Shown: one piece after another, positions 51,672-60,050 of the stretch | Layout: every line of letters starts with the position of its first letter | How positions within the stretch are numbered: the stretch's first letter is position 1 | Source: Candidatus Woesearchaeota archaeon | GTDB lineage: Archaea > Nanobdellota > Nanobdellia > Woesearchaeales > UBA525 | Direction: 5' to 3' | NCBI GenBank assembly: GCA_028818155.1 | Contig: JAPPOH010000005.1 | Location: forward strand, 93,943-157,942 | DNA: 64,000 bases | Translations under genes and position numbers: made by a program | The notes under the pieces: model-generated | The model's database searches: none | What the model was told of the DNA's origin: nothing | The model's input: only the letters and a program-made list of their open reading frames with translations

Positions 51672-53498
51672 TTATCCGAGCTCGATCCAAATATAATATG
51701 TTTCCAACGCCTCAGCTCGAGTCGGCACGAGAATCTCGAAGTCATTCACGTTTGTGTTGAACCCTGCAGTATCTGGCTGCAAGATGCTCGTATAGAGTGT
51801 CTTATTCGCGCCATCGACGAGCAACATTTCGTAATACTGCGTGCTATCTTGCCCAGCGCTCCCAAAGACGTTCGTACTTGGACATGTATCATTCGTTATG
51901 CTCACAATCCCAACGCTGAATGTTGGATGGGTTGTCTGGTTGAATGTATTGTTCACGGAGTCCGCTGCGCCCGTGCTGCCGAGGAAACTATCTTCCGTGG
52001 CGATGTTAGCGGGCAGTGCACATGCAACACTTGGGAAGTTCACATCGAGTGCCCTGCTTGCATAGACTTCTCCTGTTAAATTCGCCAACGTCCAATTATA
52101 GAATGTGTGCTGCAAGCTATTTTGCAAGATGATATCTCCAGTAACGTTCCCATAGAGCCCTTGCCATGTGTTTGTAATTTGTACGACACTCAGATTGAGG
52201 TCAGTCACGTTGCCTCCACGAACTGCAAGTGCGGCTGGCGACGCTCCCTGCCGTCTTGACGATCCTAGTATATTGAGTGATGCTGGCGCCACAGGTCCGT
52301 TCTCGTTACTAACACTCGCACTATCTGATGTCGAGAGGAACTCGAAGGACGGCTCGCTACATTCGACGGTGAAGAAATGTGCTCCAGCACTGCTGAACGA
52401 CCTATTATATTCGTACATCGCGCCGTTGTACACCATTGTATGTGGTCCAGAGTCACTGAAGGTGACGTTACATGTTGCGCCTGTGATTGGCGCGTTTGAT
52501 GTGATGTTCGTGTAGTTCGCATAGAATGTGATGTTTTGCTCTGCTTGTACTGGTGTTGTGTCTGTCGTATCGAAGATTTCCAATTGTGCGTTCGGTCCTG
52601 ATGTGTACGAGGAGAAGTGTGGCACGATGAATGTGAGCTCTCCTTGCTGGAAGGATTCGATTGTACAATCTGTGCAGAGTTCTCCATCCCGATAGATAGC
52701 TGGGTGCCTGACATTTGTGATGTTATAAAGAACAACTCGCGCAGATGTGTTCAGTGCAGGGACGCCTGTTGTGTTAATCGAGATGAAATTATTCTCGAAC
52801 GACACGTGCTTATTGACGTCTGCTCCGTCAGTAAGATCCACAGGGTTGATGAACGTGACCTTTCCGTATGCTTCGTCTTCGATGAATAGGTCTTCCATTG
52901 CTGAGACGTCTTGTTTGTGGAACGGTGTTGTTTTGAAGCGTGTTGCTTTGATCACTGCGAACTCAACACTTCGTGTGAGTTCTTCATCTTTATACGTGCA
53001 TATAATATCGATGATGTATTTTCCAGGTTGCAGGTGTTGTAATGTGAAAATGTTTGTTCCGTTACTGACGTTTGCTTTTGTGTACATTGGCACTGTGTTG
53101 ATGTACGCTGTGCATCGTTCAGCATCAGTATTGTTGAACGTTAAGTTGAGTGCTGAGTCAACGTAGCCAATTCTGTTTCTCGGGAATGTGATGCCGAGAT
53201 GGTTGAGGAATCGTGTTAGCTGTCGTACGTTTCTCTTTTCAGCTTTGGTGCCTCTTCCCCCAGAGCCTCCACTACCCCAATCATGTCGTGGCGTATCTGC
53301 TCGTCGTTGTATCCTGTCAGTTCGTTCTCTTCTTGGCCCTCGGTCATCTTCTTGGAGTACGCCACGATCGATCTCTCTGATGTTTCTCGTGGGTTCTTCT
53401 GGCTCGAATACAGCGAGCGTTGTTGGCGTATCTTGTAGTGCAAAGTATCCAAGGCCGATGAGTAAGAGTGTGAGTGGAATGATCCAGTAGCGTTTCAC
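51672..53498 (-). CDS. large secreted surface protein, heavily N-glycosylated
   Basis: The 608-aa protein has an N-terminal anchor (MKRYWIIPLTLLLIGLGYFAL), an Arg/Asp/Gly-rich linker to about residue 95, and beta-rich domains with many N-x-S/T sequons. No C-terminal anchor is seen, so it may be held by the N-terminal helix. I do not recognise a specific family. It overlaps the integrase-like gene upstream by 4 bp (ATGA). Confidence 0.75.
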   Translation of the reverse strand: MKRYWIIPLTLLLIGLGYFALQDTPTTLAVFEPEEPTRNIREIDRGVLQEDDRGPRRERTDRIQRRADTPRHDWGSGGSGGRGTKAEKRNVRQLTRFLNHLGITFPRNRIGYVDSALNLTFNNTDAERCTAYINTVPMYTKANVSNGTNIFTLQHLQPGKYIIDIICTYKDEELTRSVEFAVIKATRFKTTPFHKQDVSAMEDLFIEDEAYGKVTFINPVDLTDGADVNKHVSFENNFISINTTGVPALNTSARVVLYNITNVRHPAIYRDGELCTDCTIESFQQGELTFIVPHFSSYTSGPNAQLEIFDTTDTTPVQAEQNITFYANYTNITSNAPITGATCNVTFSDSGPHTMVYNGAMYEYNRSFSSAGAHFFTVECSEPSFEFLSTSDSASVSNENGPVAPASLNILGSSRRQGASPAALAVRGGNVTDLNLSVVQITNTWQGLYGNVTGDIILQNSLQHTFYNWTLANLTGEVYASRALDVNFPSVACALPANIATEDSFLGSTGAADSVNNTFNQTTHPTFSVGIVSITNDTCPSTNVFGSAGQDSTQYYEMLLVDGANKTLYTSILQPDTAGFNTNVNDFEILVPTRAEALETYYIWIELG

Positions 53499-53833
53499 TG
53501 GAGCACCTCTTTTCTGATCTCTCGTGGTTTGATGTTGTGTTTCTTGAGGAGTTGTCTGACTCGCTCCTCGCTCATGTGTACTCTGTTTCTTGATGGGAAG
53601 AAGAAGCGTCCTTGTTGTTTGCTAAGTGTTGCAGCGAGTTTTTGACTGATGGTTACTGCTCTCGTGTGTTTTCCTCTGACGATGAGCGTGGTTTCGTTGA
53701 GGTCTGCCGTTTGGAGTTTAACGAGCTCTCCTGTCTTGACGCCGGTTTCGAGGAGTGTTCTGAGAAGTATTGCTGTTCTCGTATCTACTCTGGGAAGAAG
53801 TTCTTGTATTCGCTGCACTATATTCGTCGTCAC
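53495..53833 (-). CDS. truncated tyrosine-recombinase-like domain protein, 112 aa
   Basis: The protein matches the start of a tyrosine-recombinase catalytic domain (RTAILLRTLLETGVKTGELVKLQTADL; FPSRNRVHMSEERVRQLLKKHNIKP) but the box I Arg is Lys (GVKTGEL) and the HxxR and Tyr boxes are absent. It cannot be a working recombinase. It is cotranscribed with the surface protein. GTG 53833 is 26 bp from TATA-like AAAATATAC. It may bind DNA as a regulator, or be a remnant kept by the operon. Confidence 0.65.
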   Translation of the reverse strand: MTTNIVQRIQELLPRVDTRTAILLRTLLETGVKTGELVKLQTADLNETTLIVRGKHTRAVTISQKLAATLSKQQGRFFFPSRNRVHMSEERVRQLLKKHNIKPREIRKEVLQ

Positions 53834-53846
53834 TGTATATGGGTAT

Positions 53847-53942
53847 ATTTTCCAAAATTGTTTATATAATTTTCTATTTATCTCGTCTGAGAATGCTTGC
53901 TCTTGTTCTTATTTTCCAAAATTGTTTAAATAGTTTTCTATT
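53847..53942. repeat. two 32-bp direct repeats upstream of the recombinase-like operon
   Basis: Copies at 53847-53878 and 53911-53942 match at 30 of 32 positions and are 64 bp apart. Each contains CCAAAATTGTTTA and a TATA-like stretch. They could be duplicated promoter/operator units or relics of a recombination site. Confidence 0.75.
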
Positions 53943-54003
53943 ACTGTCGTCGTGAGAGAAGGAATAAAATTCTATATGGAAGATAATTAGTTCCAAAAAA
54001 AAC

Positions 54004-54819
54004 TCACTTGTTCTTTGCCACTTCTACATTTTCAGATTCTTCTTCACGTTTTTCCTCATCTTCGGAAGCTTCATCCACATTCCGCTGCAACTGCTCATCA
54101 GCGGCGTGTTCGTCATTCTTGCGAGAAATCTCATCAATCTTCTTATCCAGTTCATCCAAGAATTCTCCTGCAGGTGTATCATCTTCCTCTTCAGGCTCTT
54201 CTGGTTCAGGAATATCTGGCTTCTCAGGAACTGCAGACACGTCAACAACTTCTAAGCCATCATCTTTCTTCTCAACATCGACAACATCCATCTCGCCAAG
54301 CTTCTGCTGCTCTGTATCAGGGAGTTTTACATGCTTGAACACAGACTTGATGTCCTTTTCACCCGCAACATCAAAGTACTCGAAGAACTTATCCGTCAGT
54401 TTCAGCTTGTAACTACGACCAGCACGAACTTTCGTTAAGAATCCAAGTTGTTCCAACTCAGCAATGTGTTCGTACGCGCCACTGCCACGCACATCAATGA
54501 CAGATGATTGTAATGCCTTCGGATATCGATATGCAATAACACCAAGCGTTTCCATACATGCCTTACTCAACTCAGTATCAGCAACAATATTTTTTACGAG
54601 CGGAACGTACTCATTCTGCACGCTCATCTTCCAATCATTCCCATCTTGTACCACAACAACGGCACTCTCGCGTTCATTATACTCTTTCTTCAAAGCTAAC
54701 AAAGCGCGATGCACAACTGCTTTCTCTAGTTTCGTCAACAACGTGAGCTGTTCTTCACTCATGGTCTTTCCACTGGAGAACAAGAGTGCTTCAACTTGAT
54801 GTTTGGGTGCCAGGCTCAT
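54004..54819 (-). CDS. scpB: segregation and condensation protein ScpB-like
   Basis: The 271-aa protein has the two winged helices of ScpB (residues 5-175: VEALLFSSGKTMSEEQL, METLGVIAYRYPKALQSSVIDVRG, LEQLGFLTKVRAGRSYKLKLTDKFFEYFDV) followed by a very acidic tail (residues 200-271). ScpB works with ScpA and SMC in chromosome organisation. The partner overlapping upstream is not a recognisable ScpA. Overlap is 4 bp (ATGA). Confidence 0.88.
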   Translation of the reverse strand: MSLAPKHQVEALLFSSGKTMSEEQLTLLTKLEKAVVHRALLALKKEYNERESAVVVVQDGNDWKMSVQNEYVPLVKNIVADTELSKACMETLGVIAYRYPKALQSSVIDVRGSGAYEHIAELEQLGFLTKVRAGRSYKLKLTDKFFEYFDVAGEKDIKSVFKHVKLPDTEQQKLGEMDVVDVEKKDDGLEVVDVSAVPEKPDIPEPEEPEEEDDTPAGEFLDELDKKIDEISRKNDEHAADEQLQRNVDEASEDEEKREEESENVEVAKNK

Positions 54820-55406
54820 AGACTGTACTCTTTTCCTTTTTTCGTGATGTGTTTTTTCTCAACCAAATGTTTGAGGAATGGTTTTAATGTATCTGGAATG
54901 AGTCCTGTTTCTTTCACAAGCTCTTCTTCTGTCTTGTTCCCAGTTTTCAAACTGAGAATAACAGAGTTCTGAATTAATTGATTCATCGCACGCGTTAAAT
55001 ATTCATTCCCGGATAATTTCTCTCGATAGTCCTTGCTGATCTCATGAATTTTCGCGAGTAAATCATTCAACCAGTTCGTGATCTCACGACCTTCTATTTG
55101 AAACGTCTCAGGATCAATGACTTCAATGCTCGCAGGGCTGAAATTCACGCAGAGCCACGTGAGCGTCTCCATGTTGTCAACAATCATCTCAAGTTCGGAG
55201 AACGCAGTGAACATCCCATCCTCGTGCTCTTCCGCTGGTTCACGATCATCAATGAGGACTTCAATTCGCTCATCTTTGTCGATGTTCTCAATGTACTTGT
55301 CCAGGGTTTCTTCGATGTGCTCCTTTGGCTTCCCTGCAACTTCCAAGGTCATAATGACGCGGAGCCATCCGTCCCCGATCTTTGCCCTAATTTCTGACTC
55401 TTTCAT
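54816..55406 (-). CDS. conserved-looking protein coupled to scpB, C-terminal winged helix
   Basis: The 196-aa protein starts MKESEIRAKIGDGWLRVIMTLEVAG with an alpha-beta domain (residues 1-120) and ends in a winged helix (TEEELVKETGLIPDTLKPFLKHLVEKKHI). It lacks ScpA's N-terminal kleisin motif. ATG 55406 is 26 bp from a TATA element at about 55428-55436. Its tight coupling to scpB suggests it stands in for ScpA or regulates the complex; that is inference. Confidence 0.6.
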   Translation of the reverse strand: MKESEIRAKIGDGWLRVIMTLEVAGKPKEHIEETLDKYIENIDKDERIEVLIDDREPAEEHEDGMFTAFSELEMIVDNMETLTWLCVNFSPASIEVIDPETFQIEGREITNWLNDLLAKIHEISKDYREKLSGNEYLTRAMNQLIQNSVILSLKTGNKTEEELVKETGLIPDTLKPFLKHLVEKKHITKKGKEYSL

Positions 55407-55454
55407 GAGGAGAACGTGCTTATCAGACACTTAAATAGTTATTGGCTGAGCGTA

Positions 55455-55562
55455 CTACAGAACGTCTCGGAGGCCTTCTACTGATTTTTGTAGACTCTTC
55501 AGATCTTTTCCGAGCTCCAGAAGACCCTCATAAAATTCATCCCTATCAGTTTTTCCAGTCAT
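55455..55562 (-). CDS. small coiled-coil protein, 35 aa
   Basis: The short frame encodes a charged helix (GLLELGKDLKSLQKSVEGLRDVL) and starts within the stop of the upstream membrane-protein gene (ATGA overlap), so it is probably translated. Function unknown. Confidence 0.5.
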   Translation of the reverse strand: MTGKTDRDEFYEGLLELGKDLKSLQKSVEGLRDVL

Positions 55563-55852
55563 TTTCTTTGCTTTCCTTCTATTTTTTTGTATTGAGTTAC
55601 AACTTTATAATACTTCTCTTCGACCTCTTTAGATTTCGAGTTAATTTTTTTTATTTTTCGCTCATAATCATCACGAATTAATCTTTCTGTCACAACACTA
55701 CCAATGATATAAATCGACGGTAACAAAACAACCTCAACAGAAAGCAACATCGTTGCGTATTTTGGCAGCAAAAACGTTGCAACGATAAACACAATAGCTG
55801 TCGCTGTGCCACCTACTGTGATGTACATCCTTGCTTTATCGATCGTTCTCAT
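55559..55852 (-). CDS. small membrane protein with C-terminal coiled coil, 97 aa
   Basis: Two membrane segments (about residues 8-28 and 33-53) precede a charged coiled coil (DDYERKIKKINSKSKEVEEKYYKVV). It overlaps the lamin-tail gene upstream by 17 bp and a 35-aa coiled-coil gene downstream by 4 bp, forming a three-gene operon. Function unknown. Confidence 0.65.
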   Translation of the reverse strand: MRTIDKARMYITVGGTATAIVFIVATFLLPKYATMLLSVEVVLLPSIYIIGSVVTERLIRDDYERKIKKINSKSKEVEEKYYKVVTQYKKIEGKQRK

Positions 55853-56807
55853 TTCGCAACCTGAAAAAGAGTGCAGCGCTCACCAGCAACGTCACCATGC
55901 CAAAACCGGAGACCCATGGCACGACATTTGTGTCGTGATCGACAATAACCTTTGCCGTGACGGGCACTTCTTGTTTTTCGAGCGGCGCCACTTCCTGTTT
56001 TTTCGGCTCTGGAACCGCTACTGGTTCCACCATCGTCTCAACAACTTCTTCAGGTTCATGTACTTTGATGTATCTCGTCGTTCGCTGCTTCCCATTACAC
56101 GCTCGTTGTACAGCAGTGAGCTTAACATGGCTGGCTGGAAGCGTTACACTATGTTCTTTTGTCGTGAGCGTGTCTCCCTCTGCAAATACAGTGTCGTTCG
56201 CTTCAGCATACCAGCTTGCGAACGCGGTTGTTACGAGCGTAAAATGCACAACATCGCCAGGATACCCTTCTTTCTTACCGAGCGTGATTGCGAGTGTATT
56301 ATTACATATGTTCGTCACAGTAGTGCCGCTGTCCGACACGCGAGCTGGTTTTTCTACCTCTTCAGGCGGAAGCACTCCTGGAGTTCCCCCCAGCGTTCCG
56401 GGTTTCCAAGTAGCATCATACACAAGAGAATATCCTGCTTCGTAGCCTGGGATGTCTGCAGTGTATGTCGTGTTCAAGAGCGTTTCGTTGCATGCAATGG
56501 TTATCGTGTCGCCACTATTACCAAGACCATTTCCGATCGCTTTGCCGGCAGAGTATATTGTGGGGCCATCCAACTCGTATACACTGTCGCTTTCTACAAT
56601 CATGATAATGTTATTACCAGGTTCAACGAGCTCTAATACATCACTGCTCGAACTATCGGTGACAGTGCACCCCGTTAAGTTTTCCATTCCTGTGAGCTCA
56701 ATGAACTCTTTCCCATTATCACTTCCCGTGGCATCAAAGAGTACTTCTGACCATTCTAGGGCTGCAGCACCGGGCAGTAGGAGTAAGAGCGGGAGTATGA
56801 ATCGCAT
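55836..56807 (-). CDS. secreted lamin-tail-like domain membrane protein
   Basis: The 323-aa protein has a signal peptide (MRFILPLLLLLPGAAA), a lamin-tail-like domain (LEWSEVLFDATGSDNGKEFIELTG, IGNGLGNSGDTITI; to about residue 150), a beta-rich domain, a Pro/Glu/Val linker and a C-terminal membrane helix (WVSGFGMVTLLVSAALFF). It is probably a type I surface protein. The TATA-like ATATTTAAG (about 56903-56911) predicts a 75-base leader that contains the CCGGAA inverted repeats; no TATA element fits a leaderless ATG 56807. Confidence 0.75.
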   Translation of the reverse strand: MRFILPLLLLLPGAAALEWSEVLFDATGSDNGKEFIELTGMENLTGCTVTDSSSSDVLELVEPGNNIIMIVESDSVYELDGPTIYSAGKAIGNGLGNSGDTITIACNETLLNTTYTADIPGYEAGYSLVYDATWKPGTLGGTPGVLPPEEVEKPARVSDSGTTVTNICNNTLAITLGKKEGYPGDVVHFTLVTTAFASWYAEANDTVFAEGDTLTTKEHSVTLPASHVKLTAVQRACNGKQRTTRYIKVHEPEEVVETMVEPVAVPEPKKQEVAPLEKQEVPVTAKVIVDHDTNVVPWVSGFGMVTLLVSAALFFRLRNENDR

Positions 56808-56853
56808 GAAAAAGAGGAATGCGTACCTTTTGAAGTGAGTGTCGATGAAAAAC

Positions 56854-56880
56854 CCGGAAGGTTTCCGGATGTAACCGGAA
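56854..56880. promoter_or_regulatory. CCGGAA-N3-TTCCGG inverted repeat plus half-site
   Basis: 56854-56868 reads CCGGAA-GGT-TTCCGG, and a further CCGGAA lies at 56875-56880. It falls between two divergent genes, within the predicted leader of the minus-strand gene. The same motif occurs upstream of radC at 10396-10410. Confidence 0.55.
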
Positions 56881-56932
56881 GAATGTATGAATAAGGACAA
56901 TCCTTAAATATGCACAACGGGTTGAATACGTG

Positions 56933-58336
56933 GTGAGTCTTCAACTAATCTTTCATGGTGGGTCGCAAGAAGTTGGCAGAAGTTGTTTCGAAATTCGTGC
57001 GAACGGCGACAGATATCTCGTTGACTGTGGCTTGAAATTTCATGATAGAGGATATGATTATCCGGCGAAAGTCTTCGAATCGCGAGCACTGGATGGTGTA
57101 TTCTTAAGTCATGCACACATGGATCACTCAGGTGGCTTGCCATTCTTCGAGCATTACAAGATGAGTTGCCCGATCTTTTGCACGAAAGAGACGCAGGATA
57201 TCGTGAAAATTCTCCTCAAGGACAGCTTGCGTATCACAAAAATCAAGCACGCGTGCGCAGCCTTCACAAAGATGGATTTGAAACATGTATTCGCGGATAT
57301 GTCCACGGTCACTTTCGATGGAGCACACCACTTCCGGAAAATCTCATACCAGTATTTCAATGCAGGGCATATTCAAGGGAGTGCCGCAATCAAATTTATT
57401 GTTGATGGCACCCACATACTATATACGGGCGATTACAACACACAACAGACCGCGTTGTGTGAAGGTGCCAAGCCAGAAGACTGGGGTCACGTTGACATTC
57501 TTATCTCAGAAGCCACGTATGGGCTTCGTGATCATCCGGAAAGAGATGAAGTTGAGAAAGAGTTCCTGGCGAAAGTTGACGAAACACTCAAACGCGGTGG
57601 CCGTGTCTTAATTCCTGTCTTTGCTGTTGGGAGAGCACAAGAGATTCTCATTGTTTTGGCAAAGAAAAAGTGGAAAGTTCCTATCTATGTTGATGGCATG
57701 GTGAAAAAAGTCACGAACGCAACACTCAGGGGGAAGACACCAGGCACAAGGAACTTGCAAAAGCTTGCCGCACTCTACAAAGATGTAAAACGTGTGAAAT
57801 CGGAGAAGCAACGAGAGGCGGTAGCAGATAAACCAGGCATTTTCGTCACGACAAGCGGCATGTTGCAGGGAGGCCCCGTCATGTCGTACATCAAGTACTG
57901 GTACGATGACCCGAAAAGCGCTGTGTTGTTGACCGGCTACCAAGTCCAGAACACGAACGGTTGGCACCTTGATACAGAGAAAACAGTATTGATTGATGGC
58001 ATTCGGAAAAAGGCAAAGTGTGATGTTGAACGTTTCGATTTTTCAGCACACTTATCGCGATCGGAGATCGAGAAGACAATCTTGCAGGTCAAGCCAAAAA
58101 TCACGATTTTCATGCACGGCGCACCGGATGCGGTGCAATCCTTACAAGAGTGGGCAAACCAACACTCGCGGGCGTATGGTCCCGCTGTCGGCGACCAGAT
58201 TGATGTTGAAGATCACGCGAATATCAGCCATAAGAGGCTCTATACTGCCGATGACGGTTACGAGTTCCCTGAGGAGCACCAGCACGGTAGCACGTGCACG
58301 CCTGCGATGTACGACGATTTCGAAGATGATGACTAA
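56933..58336 (+). CDS. CPSF-like beta-CASP ribonuclease (aCPSF2 type)
   Basis: The 467-aa protein has HGGSQEVGRSCFEI, the metal site LSHAHMDHSGG (H60, H62, D64, H65), HIQGSAAI, YTGDYN, and beta-CASP motifs ILISEATYG, VLIPVFAVGRAQEIL, TTSGMLQGGPV, DFSAHLSR. It lacks the KH domains of the termination factor aCPSF1/FttA, so it is of the shorter type. These enzymes cut or degrade RNA. GTG 56933 is favoured: TATA-like TTAAATAT is centred 26 bp upstream. The C-terminus is acidic with several His. Confidence 0.92.
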   Translation: MSLQLIFHGGSQEVGRSCFEIRANGDRYLVDCGLKFHDRGYDYPAKVFESRALDGVFLSHAHMDHSGGLPFFEHYKMSCPIFCTKETQDIVKILLKDSLRITKIKHACAAFTKMDLKHVFADMSTVTFDGAHHFRKISYQYFNAGHIQGSAAIKFIVDGTHILYTGDYNTQQTALCEGAKPEDWGHVDILISEATYGLRDHPERDEVEKEFLAKVDETLKRGGRVLIPVFAVGRAQEILIVLAKKKWKVPIYVDGMVKKVTNATLRGKTPGTRNLQKLAALYKDVKRVKSEKQREAVADKPGIFVTTSGMLQGGPVMSYIKYWYDDPKSAVLLTGYQVQNTNGWHLDTEKTVLIDGIRKKAKCDVERFDFSAHLSRSEIEKTILQVKPKITIFMHGAPDAVQSLQEWANQHSRAYGPAVGDQIDVEDHANISHKRLYTADDGYEFPEEHQHGSTCTPAMYDDFEDDD

Positions 58337-58412
58337 GTTTTTAACTAGGGAGTGATTTCTGATTGTATGGGCGATGTAGCAAGCGATCACAGTACAGTCG
58401 GCTTTCATTTCA

Positions 58413-58706
58413 GTGACTTATTGTATCCACGGAGGAATTGAACTTGCAGGAGAATACGATAATCCTAGATCAGGTGAAAGAATATCTATTGGTCCTGACG
58501 ACCAGGATGTGCAGGGGAGACTCACAAGAGCTCTTGAGAGAGGAATACCAGGGTATGCTCGTGGACCACCGAGCCTTTTGAACGAAGCACTCAAAGAAAG
58601 GGGATACAGATTATCGCGAATTCCATTCAGTTCAAGAGTGGTGGAACACAGAAGTCTCGTCGATACATTGAAGTCTTTCTTTCCGAGTGGTAAGAAACCT
58701 TTTTAA
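58413..58706 (+). CDS. hypothetical protein, possibly frameshifted at its 5' end
   Basis: The frame from GTG 58413 gives a 97-aa basic protein (ERISIGPDDQDVQGRLTRALERGIPGYARG) that I do not recognise. There is no promoter or ribosome site at the right distance. A TATA-like TTTTTAAC (58337-58344) instead points to ATG 58367, which opens a 24-codon frame (58367-58441) that overlaps this one. A single-base frameshift near 58430 would join both. So either the gene is frameshifted or a leader ORF precedes it. Confidence 0.45.
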   Translation: MTYCIHGGIELAGEYDNPRSGERISIGPDDQDVQGRLTRALERGIPGYARGPPSLLNEALKERGYRLSRIPFSSRVVEHRSLVDTLKSFFPSGKKPF

Positions 58707-58791
58707 GCGCATTTTAAGTCCTCACTGAGAAGGGGGTGAGAGTGTGCGAACAGATACTATAACTGCAGAAATCGTCAGCACGCAGTAGTAG

Positions 58792-59826
58792 ATGGGATTT
58801 CTGAATTTTCTGAAGAAGCAACCTGCTCCTGAGGCTATGCCGCCACCACCGAACACCCCTGAGGGTGTGAATCCGGAGCAAGATCCAGCTATGGCGCCAT
58901 CCGATATGCCTGCTGCAGCGCCAGAACCAATGCCAGCGCCAGAACCAATGCCACCACCACCTGACGCAGCGCCCGGACTTTCGTCAGAAACTGAGCCAAA
59001 TCCGTTCGAAGCAGCGCCAGAGACGCCACCTGAAGGCCTTGAAGTACCTTCAGAACAAGAAGATGACCTTCCAGTCCCACCACCAGACATGCAAGATCCA
59101 AATTTCTTAGACAGCGCAGCTGACTCGTACGCTGGGAAAGCAGTTGATGATGACATCGCTGCAGCACAGCCAGAACCAGCGCCTCCGCCAACAGAAGCGA
59201 TGATGGAAGAGCCAGTGCACACAGAAGAATCGACTGAAAGCCCGTGGACACAGGAGACTGCACCACAAGAGCCAGCTCCTGAGCCAACACCACAGGAAGA
59301 ACACCCATGGGAGCAACATGAGCCAACGCCTGAAGCAGTTCCAGAACCTGTCCAAGAACAGGTGCCTGAACCGGTCCAACAAGAACCATCAACAGCACCA
59401 ATCGACCTTCCTGACTTCACAGATGACGATTTCGAGCAGCTCAATTCGGGCTGGTTACCTCCTGCAACGGGAAGCGACCCTATCGGCGAGCCAACAGAGC
59501 CCGTAGAGGAAGCAGACCCAATCGAAGAAGCGGTACAGCACGAAGAATCCCGTGAAGCGCTCATCGCGCCAGATCTTCCAATTCACAATACAGACAACTC
59601 GTTCAGCAATATGAGACCAGCAACATTCCTCTCATCCGACGCATACTTCGTCATAGCAGATGAAATGAAAGGTACGAGAGAAACATTACGAACAAATGAC
59701 GAGTTATTAAGGAACGCTACGCTCCACCACGAGCAAGCGGACGAAAAATTCGAGAAAGCAGCAGCATACATCAACGAAATACAAGACAAGTTCATGCAAC
59801 TTGACGAAGCACTCTTCGAGGAATGA
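58792..59826 (+). CDS. Pro/Glu-rich low-complexity protein, 344 aa
   Basis: The first residues (MGFLNFLKKQ) are basic and amphipathic, as in membrane-associated proteins; about 240 residues of Pro/Glu/Ala low-complexity sequence follow. The last 80 residues form a coiled coil (DEMKGTRETLRTNDELLRNATLHHEQADEKFEKAAAYI). The gene heads an operon of three coiled-coil genes. A TATA-like TACTATAA at 58755-58762 predicts a short leader. Function unknown; a scaffold is plausible. Confidence 0.7.
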   Translation: MGFLNFLKKQPAPEAMPPPPNTPEGVNPEQDPAMAPSDMPAAAPEPMPAPEPMPPPPDAAPGLSSETEPNPFEAAPETPPEGLEVPSEQEDDLPVPPPDMQDPNFLDSAADSYAGKAVDDDIAAAQPEPAPPPTEAMMEEPVHTEESTESPWTQETAPQEPAPEPTPQEEHPWEQHEPTPEAVPEPVQEQVPEPVQQEPSTAPIDLPDFTDDDFEQLNSGWLPPATGSDPIGEPTEPVEEADPIEEAVQHEESREALIAPDLPIHNTDNSFSNMRPATFLSSDAYFVIADEMKGTRETLRTNDELLRNATLHHEQADEKFEKAAAYINEIQDKFMQLDEALFEE

Positions 59827-59834
59827 GGTGTCCA

Positions 59835-60050
59835 ATGGAAAATGTCCCAATCTATGTCAAAGTTGACCAGTACAAAGAACTCTTACAAGTTCTCAAAACA
59901 GTTGACACAAAGCTCAACAACGTCAACAAAACAATCGAAATCATCAACTCGCTGAAAGCGAAAGAAGATGACGAAATCAGAAAGTGGAACGAAAACTTAG
60001 AAGACATCCACAGCCGCTTACAAAGAATTCGTGAGGCATTCCATGAGTAG
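59835..60050 (+). CDS. coiled-coil protein, 71 aa
   Basis: The protein (MENVPIYVKVDQYKELLQVLKTVD, then a helix to the end) looks like a short coiled coil with a beta-strand start. ATG 59835 is chosen because GAGGTG lies just before it; ATG 59823 overlapping the previous stop is possible. It overlaps the next gene by 8 bp. Function unknown. Confidence 0.65.
   Translation: MENVPIYVKVDQYKELLQVLKTVDTKLNNVNKTIEIINSLKAKEDDEIRKWNENLEDIHSRLQRIREAFHE

Noticed and set aside
53893-53955. 20-codon leaderless frame inside the 32-bp repeat region
   Set aside because: It overlaps the second repeat, encodes a Leu/Ser-rich peptide without features, and its position follows trivially from the repeated TATA-like sequence.
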